Below, one piece after another: positions 1 through 9,868 of a stretch of 64,000 nucleotides of DNA. The position numbers and the translations under genes were made by a program. The stretch is from Vreelandella sedimenti (lineage in GTDB: Bacteria > Pseudomonadota > Gammaproteobacteria > Pseudomonadales > Halomonadaceae), in NCBI RefSeq assembly GCF_013416325.1, contig NZ_JACCGK010000001.1, positions 248,001 through 312,000 on the forward strand, given 5' to 3'. The notes beneath the pieces were generated by a model. The model worked only from the letters and a program-made list of their open reading frames with translations. It did no database searches and was not told the DNA's origin. Position 1 is the stretch's first letter; each line of letters begins with the position of its first letter.

Positions 1-521
1 GTGCCTAGAACGCCTAACAGGCCGAAAAATATGAAGACGGCAATATCGCCCAATCCACGATAGCCATAGGGCGTTCCACCCAGACCAACGGTATAGGTCA
101 CGGCTGCCAATAAAGAGGCGGCACCTAGCAGCAGGAAAGTGACAATCTGTCCCCACTGGTTGCCAAAGGCGGTCACCAGCAATAACAGCCCTAACAGCGC
201 TGCTACGATTGCCGTAATAACCATCCCGGCGCGCATTGCCTGTGGCGTCAGCAAGCCAGAAGAGACTGCCCGAGACGGCCCAATGCGTGATTGGTCATCG
301 GCGCCGGAAGCCGCGTCGCCATAGTCATTGGCTAGATTAGAGAGTACCTGTAGCGCAATGGCCGTCAGCAGGGCAAGCAAAAGCACCGCGCCATTAAAGG
401 CGTCCACGCTAGCCGCTAGCCCAGTACCCAATAGTATAGAAGCGCACGCCAGTGGAAGTGTTCGGGGGCGAGCGGCTAGCAACCAGGCTTGGTAGTGGCG
501 GCGCTTAGCGAGTCGTTCCAT
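1..521 (-). CDS. menA: 1,4-dihydroxy-2-naphthoate polyprenyltransferase MenA (3' end outside window)
   Basis: Membrane prenyltransferase that attaches the polyprenyl tail to DHNA, the membrane step of menaquinone synthesis. The 173 visible residues start MERLAKRRHYQ and continue with the AARPRTLPLA stretch typical of MenA. They carry the Asp-rich prenyl-diphosphate site SNLANDYGD (about residues 61-69) and GGTPYGYRGLGDI (about 148-160), with hydrophobic helices between. The gene faces away from menF with about 225 bp between, so the two probably share a divergent promoter region. The C-terminal part lies beyond position 1. The family is clear; the chain length of the product cannot be read from the sequence. 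Confidence 0.93.
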   Translation of the reverse strand, partial: MERLAKRRHYQAWLLAARPRTLPLACASILLGTGLAASVDAFNGAVLLLALLTAIALQVLSNLANDYGDAASGADDQSRIGPSRAVSSGLLTPQAMRAGMVITAIVAALLGLLLLVTAFGNQWGQIVTFLLLGAASLLAAVTYTVGLGGTPYGYRGLGDIAVFIFFGLLGVLG

Positions 522-747
522 TATGACGATATTCCTCGATTTTCGTTTAAACATTGTCTGGCATGGCAATTATCAAGCATTCGGCAATGTATGATTAACT
601 GTTAAAAAGTAGACTTAAGTCAAAGCAAATCGTGTCGCCTTGCCCCACACTGCAGGAGCACCACACCAAGAGTTTACGCGATGTTTGGTGACTTATTTAG
701 ACAATGCAAATATGCGTCGCTAGTCACGCTTGCCTAAAAGGCGAAAT
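522..747. promoter_or_regulatory. Divergent menA/menF intergenic region
   Basis: AT-richer 226-bp spacer between two divergent menaquinone genes, so it must hold both promoters. A single FNR-like half site (ATCAA within AATTATCAA, near 570) is visible, but no full dyad like the one upstream of frdA. No other strong element was recognised. Confidence 0.4.
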
Positions 748-2073
748 ATGCACTCCACACACCCTATTGAAGCTCTCAAGTACCAGCTTGATACACTTAG
801 TGATAGCGCTAAAAAAGGGTTTATGCGCCTAAGCACTCCCTGTCAGGTGGATAACCTGATGGGGTGGCTAAGCGTGCAGAGCGTTTATCCCCGCCTCTAT
901 TGGAAGGCGCGTGATACGAACGCCGTTGAGTGCGCGATGTTGGGGGCGATTAAGGCGTTTGATTCGTTAGCGGCGCTGCAGGCGGACCTTGCTGCGCTGG
1001 CTGAAGCAGGCGGCCAACAGCCCAACTATTTTGGCGGCATGGCCTTCGACCCTGGTATGCCGGGGTGGGAGCACTTTCCAGCTTGCCACTTTTTGCTGCC
1101 GCGTATCGAGCTTAAACGCCATCAAGGTGGCGCGACGCTATCACTGAATCTACGTTTCGATGACCGTTCCTCCTGTGCCGAAATCGCCCAGGCTTATGCC
1201 TGTTTAGACGCGTTGGTAGCAGAGCAGCCGCTGCCTCGCCTGCAGCCTTTGGTTTACCAGCGTGAAGACCGCCCCAGCCAACAAGAGTGGGCGGCTTGGG
1301 TGGGGCAGGTGACGAACCCCGACCACTTAGGGCATACGCCCAAGGTGGTGCTTTCCCGTGAAACGCGCCTGACAACATCTGAAACGCCTAACCCTTGGGC
1401 ACTACTGTCACGCTGGCAGGCCGGTGCCGCTGACTGTTTTCACTTTGGCATCCAGTTGACACCCCATGAGGCGTTTATCGGCTGCCCGCCGGAGCAGTTA
1501 TATAAGCGTGACGGTCGGCGTTTAATCACCGAGGCGCTGGCAGGCACGACGCGCCGAGGGCGTGACGCCGGGCAAGATCAGGCGTTTGCCGCTGAGCTAC
1601 TGGCAGATAAGAAAAACACGCTGGAAAACCAGTGCGTTTATCAGCAAATTCTGACCCAGCTTGAGCCGCTTTCTTCACAAGTCCAAATGGGCGAGGCGCA
1701 TATTATTAAGTTGCGCTCTTTGCAGCATATTCGCCGTCTGATTCATGCTGAATTACACCACAGCGTCACCGACCAGTCGTTGCTTTCCTCACTGCCACCG
1801 ACCCCGGCGGTGGGCGGCGTTCCCCGCGAGTCGGCGCTGGCGTTTATTCGACAGCATGAGCGCCATCAACGCGGCTGGTACTCGGGGGTGTTTGGTCGAA
1901 TCAGCCACGCCAGTAGCGACCTCGCCGTGACCATTCGTTGCGCCTATATCGATTCAGAAATGATCCGTCTTTATGCCGGTGCCGGCATTGTGGCGGGCTC
2001 CCAGGCGGACGAAGAGTGGCGCGAGCTGGATACCAAAATCGCCGATATTATGTCGCTGCTAGGGATGGGATAA
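748..2073 (+). CDS. menF: Isochorismate synthase MenF
   Basis: Converts chorismate to isochorismate, the first committed step of menaquinone synthesis. It belongs to the chorismate-binding (TrpE/EntC/MenF) family. The C-terminal half has the expected signatures: [19 protein letters not shown], then [21 protein letters not shown], and near the end [17 protein letters not shown] and [11 protein letters not shown] place the start at ATG 748 (441 aa), with an AAGG about 6 bases upstream; a TTG at 730 in frame is the alternative. The gene is followed 5 bp later by menD. Its menaquinone neighbours favour MenF over a siderophore EntC. Confidence 0.93.
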   Translation: MHSTHPIEALKYQLDTLSDSAKKGFMRLSTPCQVDNLMGWLSVQSVYPRLYWKARDTNAVECAMLGAIKAFDSLAALQADLAALAEAGGQQPNYFGGMAFDPGMPGWEHFPACHFLLPRIELKRHQGGATLSLNLRFDDRSSCAEIAQAYACLDALVAEQPLPRLQPLVYQREDRPSQQEWAAWVGQVTNPDHLGHTPKVVLSRETRLTTSETPNPWALLSRWQAGAADCFHFGIQLTPHEAFIGCPPEQLYKRDGRRLITEALAGTTRRGRDAGQDQAFAAELLADKKNTLENQCVYQQILTQLEPLSSQVQMGEAHIIKLRSLQHIRRLIHAELHHSVTDQSLLSSLPPTPAVGGVPRESALAFIRQHERHQRGWYSGVFGRISHASSDLAVTIRCAYIDSEMIRLYAGAGIVAGSQADEEWRELDTKIADIMSLLGMG

Positions 2074-2078
2074 CACAC

Positions 2079-3815
2079 ATGGCAACACTTGTATTGAGCG
2101 GCTTTTCGCAAGAGCACGCCACCTTTAATCATGTTTGGTCGGCGCTAATGCTGGAGGAGCTTTATCGCTTGGGCGTGCGCGATGTGATGGTGGCGCCCGG
2201 CTCTCGCTCATCACCGTTGACCATGGCCGCCAGCGAGCATGCCGGGTTGCGCTGCCACTGCCATTTTGACGAGCGGGGGCTGGGGTTTATGGCGCTGGGC
2301 ATTGCCCGGGGCAGTTACCGGCCCGTGGTTGTGATTACTACCTCAGGCACCGCCGTGGCCAACCTCTATCCGGCGGTGGTGGAAGCCAACCTGCTCGGCG
2401 TGCCGCTGATTGTGCTCTCCGCCGACCGCCCCATTGAACTGCTGGATAACGGCAGCAATCAGGCAATCGACCAGCGGGATATGTTCTCCCGCCACACGAT
2501 TGTTCACCACGACTTGCCGCCGCCCGATGCTGAGATAAAAGCAGCGTTTCTACTCAGCACTATTGATCAAGCCGTCGACCAGCAGCGCCGTATGCCCGGG
2601 CCGATTCACATTAACTGCCGTTACCGCGAACCGCTTTATCCCGGCAACTGCCTGGTGGATGGCAGTGATTATCTTGCCCCGCTGGGGAACTGGCTGACGA
2701 CGTCAAAGCCGTGGAGTGATTGGCCGACCCGCACGGCGATGCCAACTGTCAAAAGCGATTGGAAAGCGTTTGCACAGCAGCGTGGCCTGATTGTGGTTGG
2801 CAGGATTGATGACTCCCAGCAGGCGCAGCAGATTGTTGAGCTATCCAAGCAGTTGGGTTGGTCGCTACTGGCCGATATACAGAGCCAAATTCATTTTGAC
2901 CCTCACAATCTGATTCACTTTGATCTGGCGCTGCATGATGAGCGTTTCAGCGCTGAACTCGCCCAAGCAGAGGTGCTGCTGCAGTTTGGTGGCCAGTTAA
3001 TTTCCAAGCGTCTAACGCAATTTATTGCCCAGCAGCCGTGGCAGGATGCCTGGTTGGTTGATCCGCTGCCCCAGCGGCTGGATCCTGACTACTGCGTTAA
3101 GCGCCGTTTGATATGCCAGCCTGCCGACTTTATCGCTGATTTGCCAACGCACACTGAACAATCGCCTTGGCATCAGCTGGCTAGCCTTCAACGCCGCACT
3201 AGTCAGCTTGTCGAGGAGCGCTGTACGACCTTCTCAGAGTTGGGTGTTTGCCACCAGCTCGCGCAGCAGGCTGAAGGGCAGCTTTTCGTAGGCAATAGCC
3301 TACCCGCGCGGCTAATGAATATGCTGGGTACGCATCGCCAAACGCCCTTGCAGGTATTCGCCAATCGCGGCGCCTCGGGCATCGATGGCTTAATCGCTAC
3401 AGCGTTTGGACTCAGTTGCACCTGCTCAGAACCCACTACCATTGTGCTGGGCGATACCAGCGCACTGCATGATCTCAATAGCCTCGCACTGGTAAAGCAG
3501 GCAGCGCAGCCTCTGGTGGTGGTGATCCTTAATAATGATGGCGGCAGTATTTTTCATATGCTGCCGGTGCCCAAGCGGGGCGATCTGCTGGAGCGCTATT
3601 ACCGCCAGCCCCATGGCTTGAGCTTCGAGTATGCGGCGAAGATGTTTGGGCTTGGCTATTCAGCACCCAACTCATTGGATGCCTTCTCGGCAGCCTATAC
3701 AGAGGCTCTGAAGGCGGGCGTTACGTTGATCGAGATTAACGTGCCCCATCAGCAGGTAGCTGATGGTCTCAAGGATCTTGGTGAAGAGATTCGGGGGGAG
3801 CCGCGTGAGCAGTAA
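2079..3815 (+). CDS. menD: SEPHCHC synthase MenD (2-succinyl-5-enolpyruvyl-6-hydroxy-3-cyclohexene-1-carboxylate synthase)
   Basis: Thiamine-diphosphate enzyme joining isochorismate and 2-oxoglutarate. Product of 578 aa starting [13 protein letters not shown], preceded by AGGGATGGGA that doubles as the end of menF. It shows the MenD N-terminus ([20 protein letters not shown]), the catalytic-Glu region [15 protein letters not shown], and the ThDP-binding region [11 protein letters not shown] ... [10 protein letters not shown] ... [13 protein letters not shown]. Length and motif order match full-length MenD. It overlaps menH by 11 bp, showing translational coupling. An upstream in-frame ATG at 1938 lies inside menF and is rejected. 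Confidence 0.96.
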   Translation: MATLVLSGFSQEHATFNHVWSALMLEELYRLGVRDVMVAPGSRSSPLTMAASEHAGLRCHCHFDERGLGFMALGIARGSYRPVVVITTSGTAVANLYPAVVEANLLGVPLIVLSADRPIELLDNGSNQAIDQRDMFSRHTIVHHDLPPPDAEIKAAFLLSTIDQAVDQQRRMPGPIHINCRYREPLYPGNCLVDGSDYLAPLGNWLTTSKPWSDWPTRTAMPTVKSDWKAFAQQRGLIVVGRIDDSQQAQQIVELSKQLGWSLLADIQSQIHFDPHNLIHFDLALHDERFSAELAQAEVLLQFGGQLISKRLTQFIAQQPWQDAWLVDPLPQRLDPDYCVKRRLICQPADFIADLPTHTEQSPWHQLASLQRRTSQLVEERCTTFSELGVCHQLAQQAEGQLFVGNSLPARLMNMLGTHRQTPLQVFANRGASGIDGLIATAFGLSCTCSEPTTIVLGDTSALHDLNSLALVKQAAQPLVVVILNNDGGSIFHMLPVPKRGDLLERYYRQPHGLSFEYAAKMFGLGYSAPNSLDAFSAAYTEALKAGVTLIEINVPHQQVADGLKDLGEEIRGEPREQ

Positions 3816-4557
3816 ACCGCAGGCGCCGACTCTGGTACTGCTCCACGGCCTGTTGGGGGATCGTCAGGACTGGGATGAGGTCATCGCTGACTTGGAAGGC
3901 GTCAACTGCCTAGCGTTGGACTTGCCAGGCCACGGTGAGAATCACCAGATACGGGTGGCCTCGTTTAAGGCGTTTCATCGTTGGCTTTGCGACACATTGA
4001 TATATCGAGGCGTTAGCCGCTACTGCCTTCTGGGTTACTCCCTGGGCGGGCGTTTGGCGCTGTACCATGCCAGCCGTCAGCCGCCGGGGCTGGAAGCGCT
4101 CTGGCTGGAAAGTGCCCACCCCGGGCTGCCTGCCAGTGAGCGCTCTGCCCGAATTGCCCACGATGAACGCTGGGCAACACGCTTTGAGCAGGAACCATTG
4201 GAAACCGTACTTGCCGACTGGTACCAGCAGGCGGTATTTGCCGACTTAACTGAGGGCCAGCGCGGTCGGCAGATTCAACGTCGGCTAGCGAATCGTGGGC
4301 CAGCCATCGCCAGCATGCTGCGGTCAACTTCCTTGGGTCATCAGCCGTCACGATGGTCATGGTTGGAAAATACCACGCTTCCGGTGAGCTACTTTTCGGG
4401 GCAGCGGGACGCCAAGTTCCACACTTTGGCGTCTCATCTAGCAATGATGGCCCCGCACCTGCGCCATATCACGCTGGAAGGGGGCCACAATCTTCATGCT
4501 GAGCAACCAGAGATGATCGCTCAGCAGTTCAATGCCTGGTATCGCACGCTAGGCTAA
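3805..4557 (+). CDS. menH: SHCHC synthase MenH (alpha/beta hydrolase)
   Basis: Eliminates pyruvate from SEPHCHC to give SHCHC. It is an alpha/beta-hydrolase of 250 aa from GTG 3805, which has a strong GGGGGAG ribosome site just upstream; an in-frame ATG at 3763 would extend the overlap with menD to over 50 bp and is less likely. Visible motifs are [12 protein letters not shown] (oxyanion region), the nucleophile elbow GYSLGG, and the C-terminal [11 protein letters not shown] with the catalytic His. It overlaps the end of menD and ends 6 bp from the convergent transporter gene. Confidence 0.9.
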   Translation: MSSKPQAPTLVLLHGLLGDRQDWDEVIADLEGVNCLALDLPGHGENHQIRVASFKAFHRWLCDTLIYRGVSRYCLLGYSLGGRLALYHASRQPPGLEALWLESAHPGLPASERSARIAHDERWATRFEQEPLETVLADWYQQAVFADLTEGQRGRQIQRRLANRGPAIASMLRSTSLGHQPSRWSWLENTTLPVSYFSGQRDAKFHTLASHLAMMAPHLRHITLEGGHNLHAEQPEMIAQQFNAWYRTLG

Positions 4558-4563
4558 TGTTTA

Positions 4564-6033
4564 TCAGCTGATCAGCATTAACCAGGGCAGGCCGATCACC
4601 AGCCAAACCACTAGATATAGCAGCCCGAAGATTGCTCCTAGGCGCCAAAAGAGTGCGCTGGGGAGGTAGCCGCTGCCGTAGTAAACCGGGCTTGGCCCAG
4701 TGCCGTAGGGGGTGAGAATGCCCATAAAGCCAAGTGTGGGTAGCAGTAGCAGAACAAACATCTGCATATCCAGACCGGCAATGCCTGATGCCGCTGCCAG
4801 AATCACCGGCAGCAGGGCGGTAACGTGGGCCGTCACGCTGGCAAAGAAGTAGTGCAGTAGATAGAAAATGACCACCAACGCCACCATGGCCATTAGCGGG
4901 TTGAAGTGGCTTATCTGACCGCCCACCACATTGCCAAACCAGTTAACGAAGCCGACTTGGCTGAGCCCGCCCGCTAGTGCCACCAGGGTGGCAAACCATA
5001 CAAAGGTATTCCAGGCTGCTCGGTTATCGAGAATATCGCTCCAGGTCACAATGCCGGTTAACAACATGCCGCAAATCACCAGTAGACCCACCAGCGATCC
5101 AGAGATAATGTCGCCCGCAAAAATCCATAGCAACAGGGCGGTGACCACCATCATGACCAGCATTATTTCATGGCGGGACAGTGCCCCCAGTTTGGTTAAC
5201 TCCTGGCCCGCCCAGTCGGAGATTTCACTACCCGCTTTCACTTCAGGCGCGCATAGCCAGTAGCTCAGCAGTGGCACCAGAAGCAGCAGCAGAATGCCTA
5301 CCGGCGCGACGGCCATAAACCACTGCCCCCAATTGACCTGGATACCGGTAGTGCTTTCGGTTAACGCGATCGCCAACAGGTTGGGCGCCAGGGCGGTCAA
5401 AAACAGCGAGCTCGTTACGCAGGTAGACGCCAGGGCTGTCCACATCAAAAAGCTACCCATGCGCTTCATGCTGGGGTCATTGGGGTGCGAATCGTAAAGC
5501 GGCGGCAGGTTGCGAATCACCGGATAGATCGTGCCCGCACTACGTGCGGTGTTCGAGGGCGTAAAGGGTGCCAGAATGCCATCGGCAATCATCACCGCGT
5601 AGCCAAGGGTTAGCGTGCGTTTCCCCATTGCCTTGACCAGCCAGAGTGATATCCGCCTGCCGAGCCCGGTTTTTTCATACCCCAGGGCAAACATAAAGGC
5701 ACCAAAAATCAGCCAGACGGTGGAGTTGGTAAACCCCGACACTGCCCACGAGAATGCTTGGTTAGCAGCACTAAATCCGTCGGTCGCCAGTTGCTCCGGT
5801 GAGAACAGCACCCACCGCGAAAGCAGTGCCACCAGGGTGACGCCAACCAGACCCACCACGGCGCCCGGTAAGGGTTCAAGAATAAGACCAACGACACAGC
5901 CGAGGAAAATGGCTAAAAAGTACCACGCATGAGGAGCTAGCCCCGGGGGTGTGGGTATCAGCGCGATGATGATAGCGACGGCTAGCGGCGCTAATAGCTT
6001 CCATCGCGGTGAGGGTTGAGCAGTGGTCGTCAT
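4564..6033 (-). CDS. DASS-family (SLC13) anion transporter, probable C4-dicarboxylate carrier
   Basis: Integral membrane protein of 489 aa (MTTTAQPSPRWK start, GAGAGGTG ribosome site) with about 12 hydrophobic segments. It resembles the divalent anion:sodium symporter / CitT-TtdT group: FGAFMFALGYEKTGLGRRISLWLVK, APFTPSNTARSAGTIYP and GILTPYGTGPSPVYYGSGY are typical. An open frame extends upstream to 6420 but would run into frdA, so the shorter start is chosen. It is divergent from frdA and shares its upstream region with the FNR-like box, so I infer uptake or antiport of fumarate, malate, tartrate or succinate for fumarate respiration. Substrate is not provable from sequence. Confidence 0.85.
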   Translation of the reverse strand: MTTTAQPSPRWKLLAPLAVAIIIALIPTPPGLAPHAWYFLAIFLGCVVGLILEPLPGAVVGLVGVTLVALLSRWVLFSPEQLATDGFSAANQAFSWAVSGFTNSTVWLIFGAFMFALGYEKTGLGRRISLWLVKAMGKRTLTLGYAVMIADGILAPFTPSNTARSAGTIYPVIRNLPPLYDSHPNDPSMKRMGSFLMWTALASTCVTSSLFLTALAPNLLAIALTESTTGIQVNWGQWFMAVAPVGILLLLLVPLLSYWLCAPEVKAGSEISDWAGQELTKLGALSRHEIMLVMMVVTALLLWIFAGDIISGSLVGLLVICGMLLTGIVTWSDILDNRAAWNTFVWFATLVALAGGLSQVGFVNWFGNVVGGQISHFNPLMAMVALVVIFYLLHYFFASVTAHVTALLPVILAAASGIAGLDMQMFVLLLLPTLGFMGILTPYGTGPSPVYYGSGYLPSALFWRLGAIFGLLYLVVWLVIGLPWLMLIS

Positions 6034-6165
6034 GCAGCACCTCTCTTGAGTTCTGTCTAGCTGTTTTACTACTTGGCGGATAGTTTCTGCCCTGTAGTGA
6101 GTGGTTTGAAGAGTAGTGGCCGAGGCAGGCGGGGAACAGCAATATCCACTCGATTTGCCACTTGC

Positions 6166-6179
6166 TTGATTCACGTCAA
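6166..6179. promoter_or_regulatory. FNR/Anr-type binding site
   Basis: The 14-mer TTGATTCACGTCAA matches the FNR consensus TTGATnnnnATCAA at 9 of 10 defined positions. It lies in the divergent region between the dicarboxylate transporter (start 6033) and frdA (start 6296), where oxygen-responsive control is expected. I could not pick convincing -10 boxes at the canonical distance on either strand, so which gene it activates remains open. Confidence 0.65.
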
Positions 6180-6295
6180 TAGTTCTTTCGACTAATGAGC
6201 AGGGCCTGCCAGGGGCGTGGTAAGTTCGAATAATGAAAGGGCACCGAAGAGTGTCGCTACCACCACCTGTGACTTGGCTAATGAAGGGGCTTTTC

Positions 6296-8083
6296 ATGCA
6301 GCAGCGAGATTTCGATATCGTGATTGTCGGTGGGGGTGGCGCAGGCTTGCGCGCTGCCATCGGGGCCGCTGAGCAGGCCAAGGAGCAGGGCACTCCCCAG
6401 CGCATAGCGCTGCTGTCCAAGGTTTACCCCATGCGCTCCCATACCGTGGCGGCTGAAGGCGGCGCTGCCGCCGTCACTAGTGCCGAAGATTCCCACCAGG
6501 CGCATTTCGATGACACGGTGTCAGGCGGTGACTGGCTGGTTGAACAGGGCGTCGTCGACTACTTTGTTCATCACGCTTATCAAGAGTTGGTGCAGATGGA
6601 GCGCTGGGGCTGCCCCTGGAGCCGTAAAGACGATGGCCAAGTGCAGGTGCGCCGCTTCGGGGGTATGAAAACCGCCCGTACTTGGTTTGCGGCCGACAAA
6701 ACCGGCTTCCATATGCTCCACACCCTGTTTCAGACCTCGCTGAAGTACCCAGAGATCGAGCGCTTTGATGAGTTCTTTGTGCTCGATCTAGCGGTACATG
6801 AAGGTGGCGTGATTGGCGTGATTGCGCTGCAGATTGCCACCGGTGAACTGACCCTGCTACGCGCTAAAGCGGTGATTCTCGCCACCGGCGGCGCGGGGCG
6901 CTTGTTCCGATTCAATACCAATGCGGGCATTGTCACCGGCGACGGTATGGCGATGGCTTATCGTCACGGTGTGGCGCTGCGAGATATGGAGTTTGTTCAG
7001 TACCATCCCACCGGCCTGCCTGGCTCCGGGATTTTGATCACCGAAGCGTGCCGTGGTGAGGGTGGCATTCTGCTCAATAAAGAGGGCTATCGCTATCTGC
7101 AGGATTACGGTCTTGGCCCGGAAACCCCGTTGGGCAAGCCGGAAAACAAATACATGGAGTTGGGGCCGCGGGACAAGCTCTCCCAGGCCTTCTGGCAGGA
7201 ACAGCAGGCGGGCCGCACCGGCAAGTTTGGCGACAGCGACGTGGTTTATCTCGATCTGCGCCACTTGGGTGAAAAGTATATTTTGGAGCGCCTGCCGTTT
7301 ATCTGCGAGTTGGCTAAATCCTATATCAATGTTGATCCGGTGAAAGAACCCATTCCCATTCGCCCGGCGGTTCACTACACCATGGGTGGGATTGAGACCG
7401 ACCCTCAGTGCGAAACCTCCATTGCCGGGCTTTACGCCGCCGGGGAGTGTGCTTCTGTTGGTTTGCACGGTGCCAACCGCCTGGGCTCCAACTCGCTGAC
7501 CGAGCTGCTGGTGTTTGGCCGCTTAGCCGGTGAACAAGCGAGCCAGCGAGCGGCCAAAACCGAGTGGGCTGATGAGCGCTTGCTGGAAGCCCCTGGCGAT
7601 CGCCAACAAGCCAAGCTGTTGCGGCTCTGTGACGGAACCGAGGGTGCAGAGAATTGGGTAGCACTCAAGCACGCCATGGTGCAAGCCATGGAGAGTGGCT
7701 GCGGTATTTACCGCACTGAAGAGGGCATGCGCCATTCGCTGGATACCATGCGTCAGCTACGTGAGCGCTTTAATAAGGTTCGCGTTAACGATACCAGCAA
7801 GATATTCAATACTGAGCTACTGGAGTGTCTTGAACTGGAGTGTGGCCTGGATATTGCCGAAGCCTCTTGCTTAGGGGCGCTTGAACGTCGTGAATCCCGG
7901 GGTGCCCATCAGCGCCTGGATGAAGGTATGCAGAAACGCGACGACGTTAACTACCTCAAGCACAGCCAAGTGTTTTATCAAGGCGATGCCCATGCCGAGC
8001 TACACTGGCAGGATGTCGATGTGCGGTTTTCCGCCCCGGCGGAGCGGGCTTATGGCGATGCGGGCAAGGGGGGCAAGGCATGA
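6296..8083 (+). CDS. frdA: Fumarate reductase flavoprotein subunit FrdA
   Basis: Catalytic subunit that reduces fumarate to succinate with electrons from menaquinol through FrdB. The start is ATG 6296, with AAGGGG 6 bases upstream, giving 595 aa, close to the 602 aa of E. coli FrdA. Evident features are the Rossmann FAD motif [11 protein letters not shown] (residues 11-21), the covalent flavin His in [10 protein letters not shown] (H49), [10 protein letters not shown], the active-site region [18 protein letters not shown], and [15 protein letters not shown] near the FAD. Together with the two E. coli-like membrane subunits this points to FrdA, not SdhA. It overlaps frdB by 4 bp (ATGA). Confidence 0.95.
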   Translation: MQQRDFDIVIVGGGGAGLRAAIGAAEQAKEQGTPQRIALLSKVYPMRSHTVAAEGGAAAVTSAEDSHQAHFDDTVSGGDWLVEQGVVDYFVHHAYQELVQMERWGCPWSRKDDGQVQVRRFGGMKTARTWFAADKTGFHMLHTLFQTSLKYPEIERFDEFFVLDLAVHEGGVIGVIALQIATGELTLLRAKAVILATGGAGRLFRFNTNAGIVTGDGMAMAYRHGVALRDMEFVQYHPTGLPGSGILITEACRGEGGILLNKEGYRYLQDYGLGPETPLGKPENKYMELGPRDKLSQAFWQEQQAGRTGKFGDSDVVYLDLRHLGEKYILERLPFICELAKSYINVDPVKEPIPIRPAVHYTMGGIETDPQCETSIAGLYAAGECASVGLHGANRLGSNSLTELLVFGRLAGEQASQRAAKTEWADERLLEAPGDRQQAKLLRLCDGTEGAENWVALKHAMVQAMESGCGIYRTEEGMRHSLDTMRQLRERFNKVRVNDTSKIFNTELLECLELECGLDIAEASCLGALERRESRGAHQRLDEGMQKRDDVNYLKHSQVFYQGDAHAELHWQDVDVRFSAPAERAYGDAGKGGKA

Positions 8084-8832
8084 ACACCCAGCAGATCAGC
8101 ACCAAACAAATCAGCGTTAAACGCTATTTGCCAGACAGTTCGGCTGAGTCCTACTGGCAGCAGTACGAACTGCCGGTGGACGACAGCACCTCTTTGCTGG
8201 ATGCCCTCAACCACATTAAAGAACAGCTCGATAGCACGCTGAGCTACCGCTGGTCGTGCCGGATGGCGATTTGCGGCTCCTGCGGGGTCATGGTGAATGG
8301 CATTCCCAAGCTCGGCTGTAAAACCTTCCTGCGCGATTACGAGGGAGATATTCGCATCGAGCCGCTATCCCACTTCCCGGTGCAGCGGGATTTGGTGGTG
8401 GATATGGCGATATTCCTTGAGCACCTGGCCGCGGTTAAGCCCTATCTGATCGATGACAACCCGGTAAAACCGTATGACCCCCAGGCGCCGGAAACCTATC
8501 AGCAGTCCCCCGAGCAGCTCGCCCGCTATAAGCAGTTCGCTAACTGCATTAATTGTGGCCTCTGCTACTCAGCCTGCCCGCAGTTTGGGTTGAATCCTGA
8601 GTTCCTTGGCCCGGCGGCGATAACGCTGGCCCACCGCTACAACCTGGACAGCCGCGACCACGGCAAGAAGCAGCGTATGGCCGAACTTAACCGCCATGAG
8701 GGGGTGTGGAGCTGCACGTTTGTGGGCTTTTGCTCCAAGGTATGCCCCAAACACGTTGACCCGGCCGCTGCGGTAAATCAGGGCAAGGTCGAAGCGGCCA
8801 AACACACACTCATTGCGCTGTTCAAAGGGTAG
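8080..8832 (+). CDS. frdB: Fumarate reductase iron-sulfur subunit FrdB
   Basis: Electron-transfer subunit of 250 aa. All expected cluster ligands are present: [2Fe-2S] Cys60, Cys65, Cys68 and Cys80; the [15 protein letters not shown] motif with Cys156, 159, 162 and 166; and [14 protein letters not shown] with Cys212, 218 and 222. By analogy with E. coli FrdB, 156/159/162/222 hold [4Fe-4S] and 166/212/218 hold [3Fe-4S]. It is translationally coupled to frdA. About 180 bp containing a nested palindromic repeat separates it from frdC. Confidence 0.95.
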   Translation: MNTQQISTKQISVKRYLPDSSAESYWQQYELPVDDSTSLLDALNHIKEQLDSTLSYRWSCRMAICGSCGVMVNGIPKLGCKTFLRDYEGDIRIEPLSHFPVQRDLVVDMAIFLEHLAAVKPYLIDDNPVKPYDPQAPETYQQSPEQLARYKQFANCINCGLCYSACPQFGLNPEFLGPAAITLAHRYNLDSRDHGKKQRMAELNRHEGVWSCTFVGFCSKVCPKHVDPAAAVNQGKVEAAKHTLIALFKG

Positions 8833-8858
8833 GGGGCAACTAGGTCTCGCTGCCGTGC

Positions 8859-8943
8859 GGCAGGTTTCCGCGAGGGCGCTGTGAACCCATCCGTGGGCGC
8901 TACTTTCGCCATCCATGGCGAAAGACCCTCGCTCCAACCTGCC
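8859..8943. repeat. Nested inverted-repeat element between frdB and frdC (REP-like)
   Basis: An 85-bp element built of three concentric inverted repeats. The outer arms GGCAGGTT (8859-8866) and AACCTGCC (8936-8943) are perfect. The middle arms GCGAGGG (8870-8876) and CCCTCGC (8926-8932) are perfect. The inner arms TTTCGCCAT (8904-8912) and ATGGCGAAA (8915-8923) are perfect with a 2-bp loop. There is no T-run, so it is not a standard terminator. It resembles dispersed intergenic palindromes of gammaproteobacteria; no second copy was noticed in this window. Confidence 0.7.
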
Positions 8944-9012
8944 CCACTCAACGATATTGGATCTCCGTAACCAACCGAAATAGCCCTGTTAGAAAAGTGT
9001 AGGAGATAAGAT

Positions 9013-9408
9013 ATGGATAAATCATCATCGCAACGCCTACCGCCACTGAAACGCAACTGGTGGCTCAAGCACCGCTTTTTTAAACTCTACATGCTGCGTG
9101 AAGCCACGGTACTGCCGCTGCTGTTTTTCACGCTCTGCTTACTCGCCGGTATGGTTGCTCTTCTGCAAGGGGCAGAAAGCTGGCAAGGGTGGATCGCCTT
9201 TATGGGCTTTCCCACCGTATTAGTGCTGAATCTTCTCGCGCTGGCCGCCAGCCTGTTTCACGCCGCCACCTTCTTTGTGCTGTTCCCACGGGTAATGCCG
9301 CTGCGCATCGCCGGACACAGCCTGCCTGATAAGGCCATTGTTGCTGGGCAGTGGGCTGGCGTAGTAGCAGTCGCGCTGCTGTTTTTCTGGCTATTCGGGA
9401 GGGCCTAA
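9013..9408 (+). CDS. frdC: Fumarate reductase membrane subunit FrdC
   Basis: Membrane anchor of 131 aa, the same length as E. coli FrdC, with three hydrophobic segments. The N-terminal pattern NWWLKHRFFKLYMLREATVLP and the middle LLALAASLFHAATFF align by eye with E. coli FrdC. It anchors FrdAB to the cytoplasmic face and, with FrdD, forms the menaquinol site. It starts with AGGAGA about 7 bases upstream, after the palindromic element, so its transcript may have a different level from frdAB. Confidence 0.92.
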   Translation: MDKSSSQRLPPLKRNWWLKHRFFKLYMLREATVLPLLFFTLCLLAGMVALLQGAESWQGWIAFMGFPTVLVLNLLALAASLFHAATFFVLFPRVMPLRIAGHSLPDKAIVAGQWAGVVAVALLFFWLFGRA

Positions 9409-9410
9409 AT

Positions 9411-9821
9411 ATGGAAAAGCTAGCCATGAATAAACCAAGCATGGGCAAAAACAGCACTCAGCACAAACAAGCTTTTGATGAGCCGCTCTGGTGGGGACTG
9501 TTTAGCGCGGGCGGCGTCTGTTTTGCCGTCTTGCTGCCCGCTGTGATTCTCTTTATTGCCGTTCTACTGCCCCTTGGCCTGCTGCCCGCCGAAGCGTTGA
9601 GCTATGAGCGGGTATCATCGCTGCTGTTCAGCGTGCCGGGCTTCCTGTTTGTTGGGGCGGTGGTCTGTTTGCCGCTTTTTCATGCTGCACACCGCTTGCG
9701 CCATGGGATGTTTGATATCAGCGTGGGCAATGACGCACTCAACAAAAAGCTAATGTACGGTAGTGCTGCGCTGTTAAGCACTGTAGCGCTGGGTCTAGTC
9801 GTCGCAGGCATGCTGGGTTAA
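9411..9821 (+). CDS. frdD: Fumarate reductase membrane subunit FrdD
   Basis: Membrane subunit of 136 aa. The segments FDEPLWWGLFSAGG, LLPLGLLPAEALSYERV and PLFHAAHRLRHGMFD match FrdD of enterobacteria, with an N-terminal extension of about 17 residues. The start at 9411 is favoured by GGGAGGG 7 bases upstream; the ATG at 9426 would remove most of the extension. Only 2 bp separate it from the frdC stop. With FrdC it completes a four-subunit, heme-less type quinol:fumarate reductase. Confidence 0.92.
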   Translation: MEKLAMNKPSMGKNSTQHKQAFDEPLWWGLFSAGGVCFAVLLPAVILFIAVLLPLGLLPAEALSYERVSSLLFSVPGFLFVGAVVCLPLFHAAHRLRHGMFDISVGNDALNKKLMYGSAALLSTVALGLVVAGMLG

Positions 9822-9868
9822 ACGGCTCGCTGTCAGTATTTCGCCCCAACAGATAAGAAGAGATAGGC

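Noticed and set aside
1938..2078. 47-codon N-terminal extension of menD
   Set aside because: It lies inside menF in another frame and MenD proteins begin at the MATLVLSG region.
6034..6420. Upstream extension of the dicarboxylate transporter frame
   Set aside because: It runs into the frdA start, has no transporter-like residues, and ATG 6033 has a good ribosome site.
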